Below the pieces are notes generated by a model, which worked only from the letters and a program-made list of their open reading frames with translations, did no database searches and was not told the DNA's origin. This document shows, piece by piece, positions 1 to 8,169 of a DNA stretch of 52,395 nucleotides. The stretch lies in NCBI GenBank assembly GCA_015063985.1, contig SVTC01000005.1, positions 1 to 52,395 of the forward strand, read 5' to 3'. Position 1 is the stretch's first letter. The number at the start of each line of letters is the position of its first letter. The translations under genes were made by a program, and so were the position numbers. Origin of the DNA: Oscillospiraceae bacterium. GTDB taxonomy: Bacteria; Bacillota; Clostridia; Oscillospirales; SIG627.

Positions 1-45
1 ATAGAATTTTTGTGATATAATAGTTCCAAGAAAGGTGATGGAATA

Positions 46-1056
46 ATGAACGTTGTTAAATACGGAAAATGGGAAATTTCGGTTGATTTAGAAAAGACAA
101 AAGAATATTATCAAAATTATGTTATAAATAACAATCAAGCAAATCGCAATTTTGCGAAATGCTGTGAGTTGCTCACTGAGGAAGAAAAAATTTTTTTTGA
201 ATCGTTTGCAATTTTACCACAATGCTGTGAAATTGAGCATATTGGTGTAAACAAAAAGAAAGAGTTCCCTTGCGGTGGATATTATTTGATTTGCGGTAGA
301 TATTTGAAATATCCTGAAGAAGAACTGATATCCGTTGAGGAACTGGCTGAAAATGATTTTAAGGATGATCGGGAAGATCCGAGAATTAGCATAGGGCGGT
401 TTGAATTTGATTTCCAATGTGAAGAGTATGTGATTAAGAATATCCCGGAGAATATGCCCAAGGATTTTATCTGTGTCAGGTTTTGGTGTGAAAATATGCG
501 TTGGTTGCTTGATGAAAAGCCTGATGCCGATATGATTATGTATGAACCTCCAAGATTTTGGGAAATCGGTAAAATGCTCAAGGAAAAAAGCAAAGCAAAG
601 CAACAGAAAACATTATATTTGAAAGAACAGAAGCAGGAATTCAAGAACACCTTTGAAAAGATTGGCATTGAATATTCCGAACTGAGTACAGATGAAGTAG
701 ATGTCTATAAAAGAAAATGGGTTGAGGCGTTTTCTCCCGATGGTGCTGACAAAAAAGAAATAAAAAAGCTTTGCTTATCCAAGAAAAAGTACACTCCCTT
801 TTTGTGGCATATATTTAGCTTTGAGATATTAGCTTCAGAAGATAATGCTGAAGAGGCTTATAATAACACAAGCAAAACTAATTGTGTGCTTATAAGCAAT
901 GTAGATGAAATTGGGTTTGTTTTAGTGAACGCAGACAAACTTACATCAGACTTATTAAATGACTTTATAGATGTAACTATTTCAGATAAAACACTTTCTT
1001 GGACTTATTGCAAAACACACGAAAGCATGTGTGGTCCATATTTTTATAAGAAATAA
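46..1056 (+). CDS. DUF4275-like protein of unknown function
   Basis: 336-residue soluble protein without signal peptide or membrane segment. The last ~130 residues (a WHIFSFEIL stretch near 253-261 and the ending WTYCKTHE..CGPYFY) resemble, from memory, the DUF4275 family of Firmicutes. That family is also uncharacterised. The N-terminal half is rich in Cys and acidic residues and I do not recognise it. ATG 46 follows AAAGGTGATG at 31-40, and a TGaTATAAT extended -10 lies at 13-21, so transcription starts only a few bases before the RBS. The gene is AT-rich compared with the glycosidase and ribosomal genes further on, which may mean recent acquisition. It is closed by its own terminator, so it is probably monocistronic. 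No function is proposed. Confidence 0.75.
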   Translation: MNVVKYGKWEISVDLEKTKEYYQNYVINNNQANRNFAKCCELLTEEEKIFFESFAILPQCCEIEHIGVNKKKEFPCGGYYLICGRYLKYPEEELISVEELAENDFKDDREDPRISIGRFEFDFQCEEYVIKNIPENMPKDFICVRFWCENMRWLLDEKPDADMIMYEPPRFWEIGKMLKEKSKAKQQKTLYLKEQKQEFKNTFEKIGIEYSELSTDEVDVYKRKWVEAFSPDGADKKEIKKLCLSKKKYTPFLWHIFSFEILASEDNAEEAYNNTSKTNCVLISNVDEIGFVLVNADKLTSDLLNDFIDVTISDKTLSWTYCKTHESMCGPYFYKK

Positions 1057-1081
1057 AGGTTCAAAATTGTTGGGGTAACAC

Positions 1082-1112
1082 AAAAAAAGACCGTTTTTGA
1101 ACGGTCTTTTTT
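1082..1112 (+). terminator. Rho-independent terminator
   Basis: A-tract, AAAGACCGTT stem, short loop, AACGGTCTTT, T-run. Ends the DUF4275-like gene. Nearly symmetrical, so it could work in both directions. Confidence 0.9.
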
Positions 1113-1116
1113 CTAT

Positions 1117-1309
1117 CCAATCCGAAGGATTGGTATGTAATCTCACCGCAGGTGAGTATGTAATCGCCGAAGGCGTATGGCATCACGCGTCAGCGTGTAT
1201 CCTCCTTCGGATTGATTACATACATCACTACGTGATGATTCCATACAAGGCTTTACCTTGATTCCATACCGCAGACAAGCTGCGGATTTCATACACGCCT
1301 ATCGGCGTG
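1117..1309. repeat. Array of nine small hairpins with shared linkers
   Basis: Nine short perfect stems with 3-5 nt loops follow one another: 1117-1133 (CCAATCC/GGATTGG, loop GAA), 1142-1156 (CTCACC/GGTGAG), 1165-1175 (CGCC/GGCG), 1184-1197 (CACGC/GCGTG), 1203-1211 (TCC/GGA), 1223-1237 (CATCAC/GTGATG), 1246-1260 (CAAGG/CCTTG), 1269-1285 (CCGCAG/CTGCGG) and 1294-1309 (CACGCC/GGCGTG). Linkers are TATGTAAT-like in the left half and ATTACATA/ATTCCATA-like in the right half, which is the same motif reversed. The array as a whole is therefore an imperfect inverted repeat. Stems differ from each other in sequence but each is self-complementary. No ORF is present. A related, more degenerate array lies at 4477-4598. 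Confidence 0.8.
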
Positions 1310-1510
1310 ATTATATAGAGAGCTACGTTGAAGTCCTTGAATTTCAAGGGCTTTTCGCGTTTTTATGGGGTGAAAAGCTCTCCTTTTACCGTTGCGGCTT
1401 TTGGACTTGAGTCTGCGACTTCAACCTCGGGTTGAAATATTTAAACCGTTGATTTATTGTGTTGAAGGATGACGTATGTTATAATATGATCAACGAAAGG
1501 AGAGGTGGCT
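1310..1510 (+). promoter_or_regulatory. Leader and promoter of the XRE/Gly-Cys repeat gene
   Basis: This stretch has no gene. A perfect hairpin TTCAACC-TCG-GGTTGAA lies at 1420-1436 and a CCTTGAA/TTCAAGG dyad near 1337. The only clear promoter signal is the extended -10 TGtTATAAT at 1477-1485; no good -35 is seen. The RBS AAAGGAGAGG (1497-1506) precedes ATG 1511. Confidence 0.6.
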
Positions 1511-2242
1511 ATGGAAAATATAAACATTATTTTGGCGGCCAATATTTTAAAATACAGAAAGAAGATCGGATTTAGTCAGGAAGAGCTTGCTAATAAGTTA
1601 GGTGTTACCTTCCAAGCGGTTTCTAAATGGGAAAATGCAAAGGCTGCGCCTGATATTACATTTTTGCCGATCATGGCTGACATTTTTGGTTGCTACATCG
1701 ATGAACTATTTTCACGAGAGATCAAGACAGAAATCCATTACGATCACTGTCCGGAATTTCCTTGGGCAGATGATACCGTTATTCGGGGAGTGGTATGCGA
1801 GGGAAGAAAAATATTGCAATGTGAGTCCTTGGTTGATAGATTTACCTTTGAGATAATTGGCGATGCAAAGAACGTGCAGAGTGAATGTAATATTGAGGTA
1901 AACGGGAATATATCCTGCGGTTGCAGTGCGGGAAAGAATATCAACGTTTCCGGCGTTGTTTCCGGAGGATGTAATTCGGGCGGAGATACCGTTATTGGCG
2001 GTCATTTATCGGGCGGGTGCAATAGTGGTGGAGACGTCACGGTCGCAGGATCTTTTTCGGGAGGCTGTAATACAGGCGGCGGCGTTTCTTGCGGTGGGAA
2101 TCTTTCCGGTGATATTATCTGTGGAGGAGACGTGACTGTAAAGGGAGACGTTGAAGCGGTAAAGATCAAAGGAAGTGTTATTTGCAATTCATTGAAATGT
2201 GATAAGGTCGAGGGTTACGTTGAGATAAATAAAGTTGATTGA
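1511..2242 (+). CDS. XRE-family regulator with Gly/Cys-rich beta-repeat tail
   Basis: 243 residues. Residues ~5-65 are a Cro/C1-type helix-turn-helix with the typical FSQEELANKLGVTFQAVSKWE pattern and a short segment ending ...DELFSRE. The C-terminal ~115 residues are repeats built on SGGCNSGGDVTV (about ten Cys), suggesting a small right-handed beta-helix like that of polymer-forming (bactofilin-like) proteins. A GTG at 1505 is in frame but lies inside the RBS, so ATG 1511 is the better start. Self-assembly through the tail, with the HTH as a DNA-binding head, is inference; cysteine oxidation or metal binding could be a switch. No partner gene is adjacent. Confidence 0.8.
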   Translation: MENINIILAANILKYRKKIGFSQEELANKLGVTFQAVSKWENAKAAPDITFLPIMADIFGCYIDELFSREIKTEIHYDHCPEFPWADDTVIRGVVCEGRKILQCESLVDRFTFEIIGDAKNVQSECNIEVNGNISCGCSAGKNINVSGVVSGGCNSGGDTVIGGHLSGGCNSGGDVTVAGSFSGGCNTGGGVSCGGNLSGDIICGGDVTVKGDVEAVKIKGSVICNSLKCDKVEGYVEINKVD

Positions 2243-2339
2243 AAGGGCTCGGAACAGTATATACTAACCTTAAACATTTTGTACAAGAGGGAAAGGTTAT
2301 TCGCGTTGCCAATGAAAATGTAGTTTTATAAAATACATG

Positions 2340-2368
2340 TTGAATAATTTTTGGTTTTGTGCTATAAT
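2340..2368 (+). promoter_or_regulatory. Promoter: TTGAAT-17-TATAAT
   Basis: -35 TTGAAT (2340-2345), 17-bp spacer ending in TGc, -10 TATAAT (2363-2368). It lies ~70 bp before the start at 2440. The preceding 2243-2339 shows nothing else. Confidence 0.85.
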
Positions 2369-2439
2369 CAACCGATCAAGAATCCATAAAGCATGCTACA
2401 ATTATAAGAATATTTTTCTATAGAAGGCGGTGTGATGAG

Positions 2440-4332
2440 GTGGAAAGATGGTACTGGATTGAGTTGATCGGATTTGACTGTGATGCTGAGGATTACGGTG
2501 TAGAGGCTTTTTTATCTCGAAACGTTTCGACAACAGGTGTTTCCCTGCTTTTTTCTCATATTGATTTTATATTTCACGACGAAGAGATTCTTCCGCCCAC
2601 AGCCTGCTCTTATTTCGCGCACGAATATAACCGCGAGAGAAAGCGACAGGATTGGACGAAAACGCAATTGCGTGGCTTGATTGCCGAGCTGCACCGCAGA
2701 GGGGTGCGGGTGTTTTTCTCTTGCTTTGATATGACAAGCACGATCGCCGATCCTGCATGGTTGTGTTACGGAAAGGCTGGAACTCCCCAAAAGATCGTGT
2801 ACGTTATCAAGCCTGCCGTAAAGCAGACGGTGGTAGAACGGATCGCGGCGGTAGTGGAGGAATACGGCTTTGACGGCTTGCAGCTTGCGGACGGTCTTTC
2901 TTCCAACCGACTTTCTATTGAAAACGGTGATTTTTCATTGGAGTTTTGTGCAGCATCGGGTCTTCCGATTCCCGAAAAATTGATGAAGGAGGGGCTTGGG
3001 GCATACGTAGCGCGTAAAAAATGGATCCTTCGCAACGCCCGATACGAATGGATCGAATATCTGGCTACCGAGTGGGAACACTTTTACGAGCATTTATTCA
3101 ATGCCGTTGGAAAGCCGATTCTCTTTAACAGTGCTTGGACGAGGGATCCGTTTGAGGCATTGTACCGTTACGGTCTTGATTATTCGAGATGTCAAACCCA
3201 AAAAGCGATGGCGGTGATGGTGGAGGAAAACTCAGCCTCTCGTGCCATTATGTCGGCTGAAGACGAGGGCGGAGTAGAGCATACGCTCGACTACCGTGAT
3301 AAATTTCATTATGAATATGCTTTGATGCAGCAGGAGATCAGACTTGCAACCAATGGCCTAAAGCAGATATCTCTTATGCCCATCAGTGACACACAGGAGC
3401 AGTGGGATGCCTTGCGCCATTGTCCTACGGAGCTGACACGGGCGATCGTGAAGAGATATAATAATTTTGTGTATCGTGATGGAAGCCTTGAGGCTTGCTG
3501 TGACGCGCCGTGGTACTGCCTTTCGGATGGGATTCCCTCAGAGGATTGGAAATGGCTTGCAAAGCAAGAAGGATATCGTATCCCGCAGCCTGATTTTATA
3601 GACGGCTTTGTTGCGGTTTACAATAGAGACGCATTGAGGCGCGACGTAAAGCAATTTTGTGAGAAAAAGGGGTACTATGGCTTTTCGCTTCTTTGTGAAT
3701 TGGCATACGGAGGACTCAATTTTTCCGCATCGGTGTGCTTGAACGAGGCGGCGGAATTTGACCGTGCAAAGTGTTTGCTTGTTACCGATCTGAATTGTTA
3801 TACCGACGAGGAAAAGAAAATTCTTTCTTCAAGCAAGCTTCCGATTTTCGCGATTGGTGAGGACGTGGAGCTTCCCATGTCCAAAAGTGCCAAATACCGC
3901 GGAAAATATGTTTCGGTTGCAGTATACGGAGATGTACCCGATATGAAGCTGCCCGACCTGCGTGCTTTGGAAAAAACGATCGCAAGAAAACGAACGAGAT
4001 TTGGCGAAATCTGGACCGAACCGCTTTCTCATCTGCGAATTTCTCCAAAATTCTTCCGCGCTGTTTCAGTGGCTTTAAACGAGGGATTTAATCTGGATCG
4101 ATGCGATGATCCGCGCGTTAAAGTTAACTCTTTCCTGTGTAATGGCGAGCGATATATTCTTTTATCTTCGGATTATCACACGTATTGCAATCCCACCGTG
4201 ATCACTGTTCATGGATTTATAGAGGCAGAGGCGATCATGAAGGAAAGGGGATATAAGGTGAAGAGCAAAGAAAATCAATTTTCCCTGCGTATTCCTCCTC
4301 GGTCGGTAGAAATCCTTCGGTTGAAGATTTGA
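2440..4332 (+). CDS. Putative TIM-barrel glycoside-hydrolase-like protein
   Basis: 630 residues, no signal peptide or membrane segment, so cytoplasmic. The order of segments (LRGLIAELHRRGVRVFFSCFD near 77-97, then EEYGFDGLQLADG at 140-152) is what strands and helices of a GH-type (beta/alpha)8 barrel look like, with acidic residues at strand ends. A beta-rich C-terminal part follows from ~430. I cannot assign a CAZy family. The start is GTG 2440, preceded by AAGGCGG (2424-2430); the ATG at 2435 is out of frame and closes quickly. The gene has its own promoter and terminator. Carbohydrate hydrolysis is inferred from fold-like patterns and from the many glycosidases in the window. Confidence 0.65.
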   Translation: MERWYWIELIGFDCDAEDYGVEAFLSRNVSTTGVSLLFSHIDFIFHDEEILPPTACSYFAHEYNRERKRQDWTKTQLRGLIAELHRRGVRVFFSCFDMTSTIADPAWLCYGKAGTPQKIVYVIKPAVKQTVVERIAAVVEEYGFDGLQLADGLSSNRLSIENGDFSLEFCAASGLPIPEKLMKEGLGAYVARKKWILRNARYEWIEYLATEWEHFYEHLFNAVGKPILFNSAWTRDPFEALYRYGLDYSRCQTQKAMAVMVEENSASRAIMSAEDEGGVEHTLDYRDKFHYEYALMQQEIRLATNGLKQISLMPISDTQEQWDALRHCPTELTRAIVKRYNNFVYRDGSLEACCDAPWYCLSDGIPSEDWKWLAKQEGYRIPQPDFIDGFVAVYNRDALRRDVKQFCEKKGYYGFSLLCELAYGGLNFSASVCLNEAAEFDRAKCLLVTDLNCYTDEEKKILSSSKLPIFAIGEDVELPMSKSAKYRGKYVSVAVYGDVPDMKLPDLRALEKTIARKRTRFGEIWTEPLSHLRISPKFFRAVSVALNEGFNLDRCDDPRVKVNSFLCNGERYILLSSDYHTYCNPTVITVHGFIEAEAIMKERGYKVKSKENQFSLRIPPRSVEILRLKI

Positions 4333-4369
4333 AATGAAGTTGTCATTTTGATCTCCAAACACATAATTG

Positions 4370-4414
4370 ACAAACACACTTCATACACAAAAGGGAGTGT
4401 GTTTGTTCCTTTTT
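4370..4414 (+). terminator. Rho-independent terminator
   Basis: Perfect 11-bp stem ACAAACACACT / AGTGTGTTTGT around a 15-nt loop, then TCCTTTTT. A second weaker stem (AAGCC...GGCTT then T-run) follows at about 4415-4446. Confidence 0.85.
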
Positions 4415-4476
4415 AAGCCACTTTTTCCATTGAAAGGCGGCTTTTTCTAATGTGAACATAGGAGTTGCATTTTTAT

Positions 4477-4598
4477 CCGAGCCGACGGGCTTGGTATACC
4501 ATCACGACGCAGTCGTATATATCATCTTGCGGCCGTTTAGTCTCTGCCTGCCCTTTAGGACTTCATACCGTTTCGGCCGAAGGTCATATCTTCGACCG
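4477..4598. repeat. Second, degenerate small-hairpin array
   Basis: Same type as the array at 1117-1309. Stems: 4477-4494 (CCGAGCC/GGCTTGG with one G-T pair), 4504-4516 (ACGAC-GCA-GTCGT), about 4539-4562 (AGTCT/GGACT) and 4574-4598 (CGGCCGAAG/CTTCGACCG, one mismatch). TATACCAT and TATATCAT linkers separate them. It sits between a terminator and the promoter of the CapA-like gene. No ORF. Confidence 0.6.
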
Positions 4599-4640
4599 CG
4601 AAAAGTGTGTCGCCCGCGGTAGGTGCGCCGAGGCTTTGAC

Positions 4641-4669
4641 TTGATTTGTTCTTGTAAATGTGGTATAAT
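4641..4669 (+). promoter_or_regulatory. Promoter: TTGATT-17-TATAAT
   Basis: TTGATT (4641-4646), 17-bp spacer ending TGg, TATAAT (4664-4669). Its position excludes in-frame starts upstream of 4725 for the next gene. Confidence 0.85.
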
Positions 4670-4724
4670 GGAGGTACAAGGGAAGGGGCGGGATCGGCCC
4701 GGCGAAGCAACGGAGGAGATAAAA

Positions 4725-6017
4725 ATGAAATTCACGGCAGTTGGCGACGTTATTATTTCGCGGCGCATCCAAGAGGATTATGAGGGAATAGGAGAGCTTG
4801 CGGAGCTTATAGGACAGGGCGACGTGCGCTTTTTCAACCTGGAGACCACCTTAAATAAGGAGGGGGAATGCTATGCATCTCAGGCGAGCGGAGGCACGTG
4901 GCTGAGAAGCGATCCGAGGGTGCTTGACGACGTAAAGCGCTTCGGCTTCAATATGACCTCCTTTAACAATAACCACGCAATGGATTTTTCCTTTGAGGGA
5001 CTGTTGAAAACATTGGAAAGCGTTGAAGAAAGCGGGCTCGTTCACGCGGGCGTGGGCAGAAATTTAGCCGAGGCATCCGCACCGAGATATCTGGAGACCA
5101 AAGACGGCAGAGCTGCATTGATCAGCGTTAATACCACCTTGGAGGGGCAAATGATCGCAGGGGAGCAAACGGGCAGAATGAAGGGACGCCCGGGGATCAA
5201 TCCCTTACGGGTCAAGCAGCACGTAGAGCTGGATAAGGAAGAATTTGCCCTTTTGCGCAGGATCGTAAAAAAGACGGGACTCAACGCCCAGAGAGAGATC
5301 GAAAAGCGCGAGGGATATCACGGCGGCGAAAAAAACTGTGACACGGAAACCGTGGGCGGGATCGATTTTGTTTGCGGCGAAGAGACCCGTGTGGTCAGAC
5401 GCTGTGACGAGAGAGACCTTTTGCGCGTGAAAAAAGCCATCTGCGAAGCTGAGCTCCAGGCGGACTATATTATAGTATCCCTGCACTCCCACGAGATCGG
5501 GAAAGCCGAAAAGGAGGAGCCTGCGGATTTTGCAAAGGAATTTGCAAGATTTTGCATAGATAACGGAGCCAACGCCGTGATAGGACACGGCCCCCATCTG
5601 CTCCGCCCCATTGAGATTTATAAAAACGCCCCGATATTCTATTCCTTGGGAGATTTTGTGCTGCAGCTTTATAATATCGAATACGCACCCGAGGATTTCT
5701 TTGAGCAATACGGTCTGGACGGAAGAGCTACCGTCCACGAGCTTTTGAAAAAGCGCTCCAAGGATTTTACCGTGGGATTGATGACGGATAAAAGGATGTT
5801 TCAATCCCTGATCCCGTATTGGGAAACGGAAAACGGGGAGTTGAAGAGCCTGAGGCTATATCCCATACGACTGTCTATGAACGGGAACAGATCCGAGATC
5901 GGCTTGCCGCGCTTTGAAGGGGATGCCGACTTTATGGAGGACTTCGCTAAGCGCTGCGAGAGCTACGGCACGAGGCTTAGCAAAAGCTCCGACGGCAGCT
6001 ATGAATGCCATTGGTGA
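4725..6017 (+). CDS. CapA/PgsA-like metallophosphatase-fold protein
   Basis: 430 residues from ATG 4725 (RBS GGAGGAG at 4712-4718); a longer frame from 4623 runs through the promoter and is rejected. Family signatures: GDV at 7-9, FNLETTLN at 37-44, NNNHAMDF at 81-88, SLHSH.E, and GHGPHLLRPIE...SLGDFV in the C-terminal half. These are the metal-ligand motifs of the CapA family (PF09587), named for poly-gamma-glutamate synthesis. Members without a signal peptide or membrane anchor, like this one, have unclear roles. A YgjV-like membrane protein follows 34 bp later in the same transcription unit. Confidence 0.85.
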   Translation: MKFTAVGDVIISRRIQEDYEGIGELAELIGQGDVRFFNLETTLNKEGECYASQASGGTWLRSDPRVLDDVKRFGFNMTSFNNNHAMDFSFEGLLKTLESVEESGLVHAGVGRNLAEASAPRYLETKDGRAALISVNTTLEGQMIAGEQTGRMKGRPGINPLRVKQHVELDKEEFALLRRIVKKTGLNAQREIEKREGYHGGEKNCDTETVGGIDFVCGEETRVVRRCDERDLLRVKKAICEAELQADYIIVSLHSHEIGKAEKEEPADFAKEFARFCIDNGANAVIGHGPHLLRPIEIYKNAPIFYSLGDFVLQLYNIEYAPEDFFEQYGLDGRATVHELLKKRSKDFTVGLMTDKRMFQSLIPYWETENGELKSLRLYPIRLSMNGNRSEIGLPRFEGDADFMEDFAKRCESYGTRLSKSSDGSYECHW

Positions 6018-6051
6018 CGGGTAAATCGGAGCTTGACGAGAGAGGATTTGT

Positions 6052-6606
6052 ATGTTAAGTGAATTTGTTGCCTATATGATGAATTCCATGGGTATAGGCT
6101 ACTATATTTTGGTTTACGCAATAGGCGTGTTGGCAATGACCTTTTCGGTTATCGCCTTTCAATTCAAAAGGAGAGTTACCATTATTCTCAGCAATTTCTT
6201 CGGTCAAAGCTGCTGGGTCATATATTTTCTGATCCAGGATGATCTGATGAGCGCCATCGCTTGCGCTTTGAGTGCGGTCATGCTGGCGCTCTTCTCGAAA
6301 AAGGATAAATGGAGCTGGGCTGCGGGACCGACAAGCATTGGGGTATTTCTCCTTCTTTTCTCAGGATTTTCCTTATTTACTTTCCGTGTTTGGAGCGACG
6401 TGTTTCCCCTTTTGGCGGGAGTGTTTGCGGTTATTGCAAACAGCAGAGCCACCGAAAAGATCTTGCGTCGGTTTTCCGTGCTATGGTGCTTGTTCTGGCT
6501 ATTGAACAGTGCCTTTAAAATGTATCCCGTAGCACTGTTAAACGATCTTATGTGCACCTTATCTGCAATAGTTTCTCTTATCCGCTACAGGGATAAGAGG
6601 GCTTAA
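6052..6606 (+). CDS. YgjV-family inner-membrane protein
   Basis: 184 residues, almost entirely hydrophobic, with about six predicted membrane segments separated by short basic loops (FKRR, SKKDKWSW, RATEKILRRF, RYRDKRA). Length and pattern (GVLAMTFSVIAFQFKRR...ILSNFFGQSCWVIYFLI.DD) match the small membrane family typified by E. coli YgjV, of unknown function. ATG 6052 follows GAGAGGA. Co-transcribed with the CapA-like gene. Confidence 0.75.
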   Translation: MLSEFVAYMMNSMGIGYYILVYAIGVLAMTFSVIAFQFKRRVTIILSNFFGQSCWVIYFLIQDDLMSAIACALSAVMLALFSKKDKWSWAAGPTSIGVFLLLFSGFSLFTFRVWSDVFPLLAGVFAVIANSRATEKILRRFSVLWCLFWLLNSAFKMYPVALLNDLMCTLSAIVSLIRYRDKRA

Positions 6607-6614
6607 GCCCGCAG

Positions 6615-6702
6615 CGGTGAGCAGGCGGGAAAATGCTCAAGCCTATCCCGATATTTTCTTTCGGGATGCTTGGTGCTGCTCCCGTTTTGCAGCTGCCCAC
6701 CG
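6615..6702 (+). ncRNA. Nested three-helix structured element (putative RNA or attenuator)
   Basis: Three stacked helices close on each other. Outer: CGGTG(A)GCAG 6615-6624 with CTGC(C)CACCG 6693-6702 (one A.C mismatch). Middle: GCGGGA 6625-6630 with TCCCGT 6680-6685. Inner: CAAGC..ATCCCGA 6638-6651 with TCGGGAT-GCTTG 6661-6672. It sits in the 3' region of the CapA/YgjV operon, before a terminator hairpin. No known RNA family is recognised. Confidence 0.45.
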
Positions 6703-6726
6703 TTTAAAGGATAGCTTTGATACAAT

Positions 6727-6760
6727 GCCCCGTTCACCAAGTGAACGGGCTTGTGTTTTC
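6727..6760 (+). terminator. Terminator hairpin overlapping the next -35
   Basis: CCCGTTCAC-CAA-GTGAACGGG (6729-6749) followed by CTTGTGTTTTC. The T-rich tail doubles as the -35 TTGTGT (6751-6756) of the next promoter (TATAAT 6774-6779, 17-bp spacer, TGa extension). Confidence 0.7.
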
Positions 6761-6829
6761 TTTGCCGTTATGATATAATGAGCTTAAGCAAAAAATCAAA
6801 CGCCAAATCAATAGCTTTAGGAGTTTTTT

Positions 6830-8044
6830 ATGAAGCATCCCGATAAATATATTGCCAAGCGTTATGATACGCCAAACCGTTCGGCTGCCTTTACGGATCT
6901 GGTCTATTGCGAAAAGCCCGAGGGTACAAAGTCCTCGATGTGGTCAAGGCTCAATTCCATTCAAAGAAGGCTTGATCCTCCCGCTCCCGAGCTGATACCC
7001 TTGGTGGGGGAGATGCACGGTCACACAAGGCTTTCCGACGGCGCACCCGACGTAGACGCTTATTTTTCAAGCATCCGAGACTTGGCAAAATTGGATTTTG
7101 CGGTGCTGACCGACCACGATCACGGCGGCGTGGATCAGCCCACGTTATGGGCGGGAGATAAGTCGAAGTGGGAGCTGATAAGAAAAAAGACCGAGGAATA
7201 CAGGGTGGATGGGCGCTTTTCAACCCTTTTGGGCTATGAGCGCGATTCATATCCCTTTTATAACAATCTTGTTTTATATTTTCGGGATCTTGATTCGGAT
7301 ATGGTTCGGGGCGTGCGGGACGGAGAGATCACAGCCTCGGAGCTTAAGGAGCTGCTTTCCCGCGAGGACGTGATAGCCTGCCCTCACGATACGTACTCCC
7401 TTACGTCAAATGCGGATTTTCTCGCTTTGCCGACAGAGCTTATCACACCCTTTATCGAGGTGATATCCAGAGGTGATGCGGCGGAATATATGGGCAATCC
7501 GGCGGGCGCGGAATATGCTTGCTGCGAGGGCGGCTTCTGGCAGGACGCCTTGCGCCGCGGTGCAAAGATGGGGGTCATCGGCGGCAGTGACGATCACGAC
7601 GGAATGGGCGGCAGAGTAAACCAAGCCCTGCCCTATCCCCATAAATACCCCGGAGTCACGGGAGTGTGGGCGAGAGAAAACTCTCCCGCGGCCATCTTCG
7701 AGGCTCTCAAGGCAAAGCGCAGCTACGCCTTTATGATGGGCAATGCCGACGGTGAAATGGGCGGAAGAATGGAGATGGATCTTCGCATAAACGGCCACTA
7801 TATGGGGGAGACCATATCACGCTCGGAGGTGGGAGATCTTGAGATCTACTATAATATAAGCTCAGACGTGCCCATAAAAAGGGTCACACTGGTGAAAAAC
7901 TGCCGTGATTATATTACTCTGCAGTGCAGATCCGAGCTGATACTCGATTATAGGCAGGAGAACCCCACGGATCATTACTATATTCGCGCGGAGCTTGTTG
8001 ACGGGCGCTTTGGATGGACCTCGCCTATATGGGTGGAGGAATAA
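6830..8044 (+). CDS. PHP-domain metal-dependent hydrolase
   Basis: 404 residues. PHP (polymerase and histidinol phosphatase) motifs: EMHGHTRLSDG (His63, His65), LTDHDHGG near 97-104, a CPHDTYS motif, and GGSDDHDG in the second half. These are the His/Asp ligands of the trinuclear metal site, so phosphoesterase or other hydrolase activity is expected. The C-terminal ~90 residues look like a beta-sandwich. No signal peptide. RBS TTAGGAG (6817-6823) before ATG 6830; own promoter. Substrate unknown. Confidence 0.8.
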   Translation: MKHPDKYIAKRYDTPNRSAAFTDLVYCEKPEGTKSSMWSRLNSIQRRLDPPAPELIPLVGEMHGHTRLSDGAPDVDAYFSSIRDLAKLDFAVLTDHDHGGVDQPTLWAGDKSKWELIRKKTEEYRVDGRFSTLLGYERDSYPFYNNLVLYFRDLDSDMVRGVRDGEITASELKELLSREDVIACPHDTYSLTSNADFLALPTELITPFIEVISRGDAAEYMGNPAGAEYACCEGGFWQDALRRGAKMGVIGGSDDHDGMGGRVNQALPYPHKYPGVTGVWARENSPAAIFEALKAKRSYAFMMGNADGEMGGRMEMDLRINGHYMGETISRSEVGDLEIYYNISSDVPIKRVTLVKNCRDYITLQCRSELILDYRQENPTDHYYIRAELVDGRFGWTSPIWVEE

Positions 8045-8112
8045 AGCTCGGACAAGAGCTAAAGCGGAGGATAACTGTTGCTTTGGAGGGCGCGCTTTGT
8101 TTGTAGCAAATG

Positions 8113-8141
8113 TTGACTTTTTATATGGACTGTGGTAAAAT
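8113..8141 (+). promoter_or_regulatory. Promoter: TTGACT-17-TAAAAT
   Basis: TTGACT (8113-8118), 17-bp spacer ending TGg, TAAAAT (8136-8141). It drives the surface glycosylation genes. Confidence 0.75.
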
Positions 8142-8169
8142 TAACAAAAAGAGTTTTATGAGGAATTAA

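Noticed and set aside
4623-4724. 34-codon N-terminal extension of the CapA-like gene
   Set aside because: It runs through the promoter at 4641-4669; ATG 4725 has the RBS and the family-typical start MKFTAVGD.
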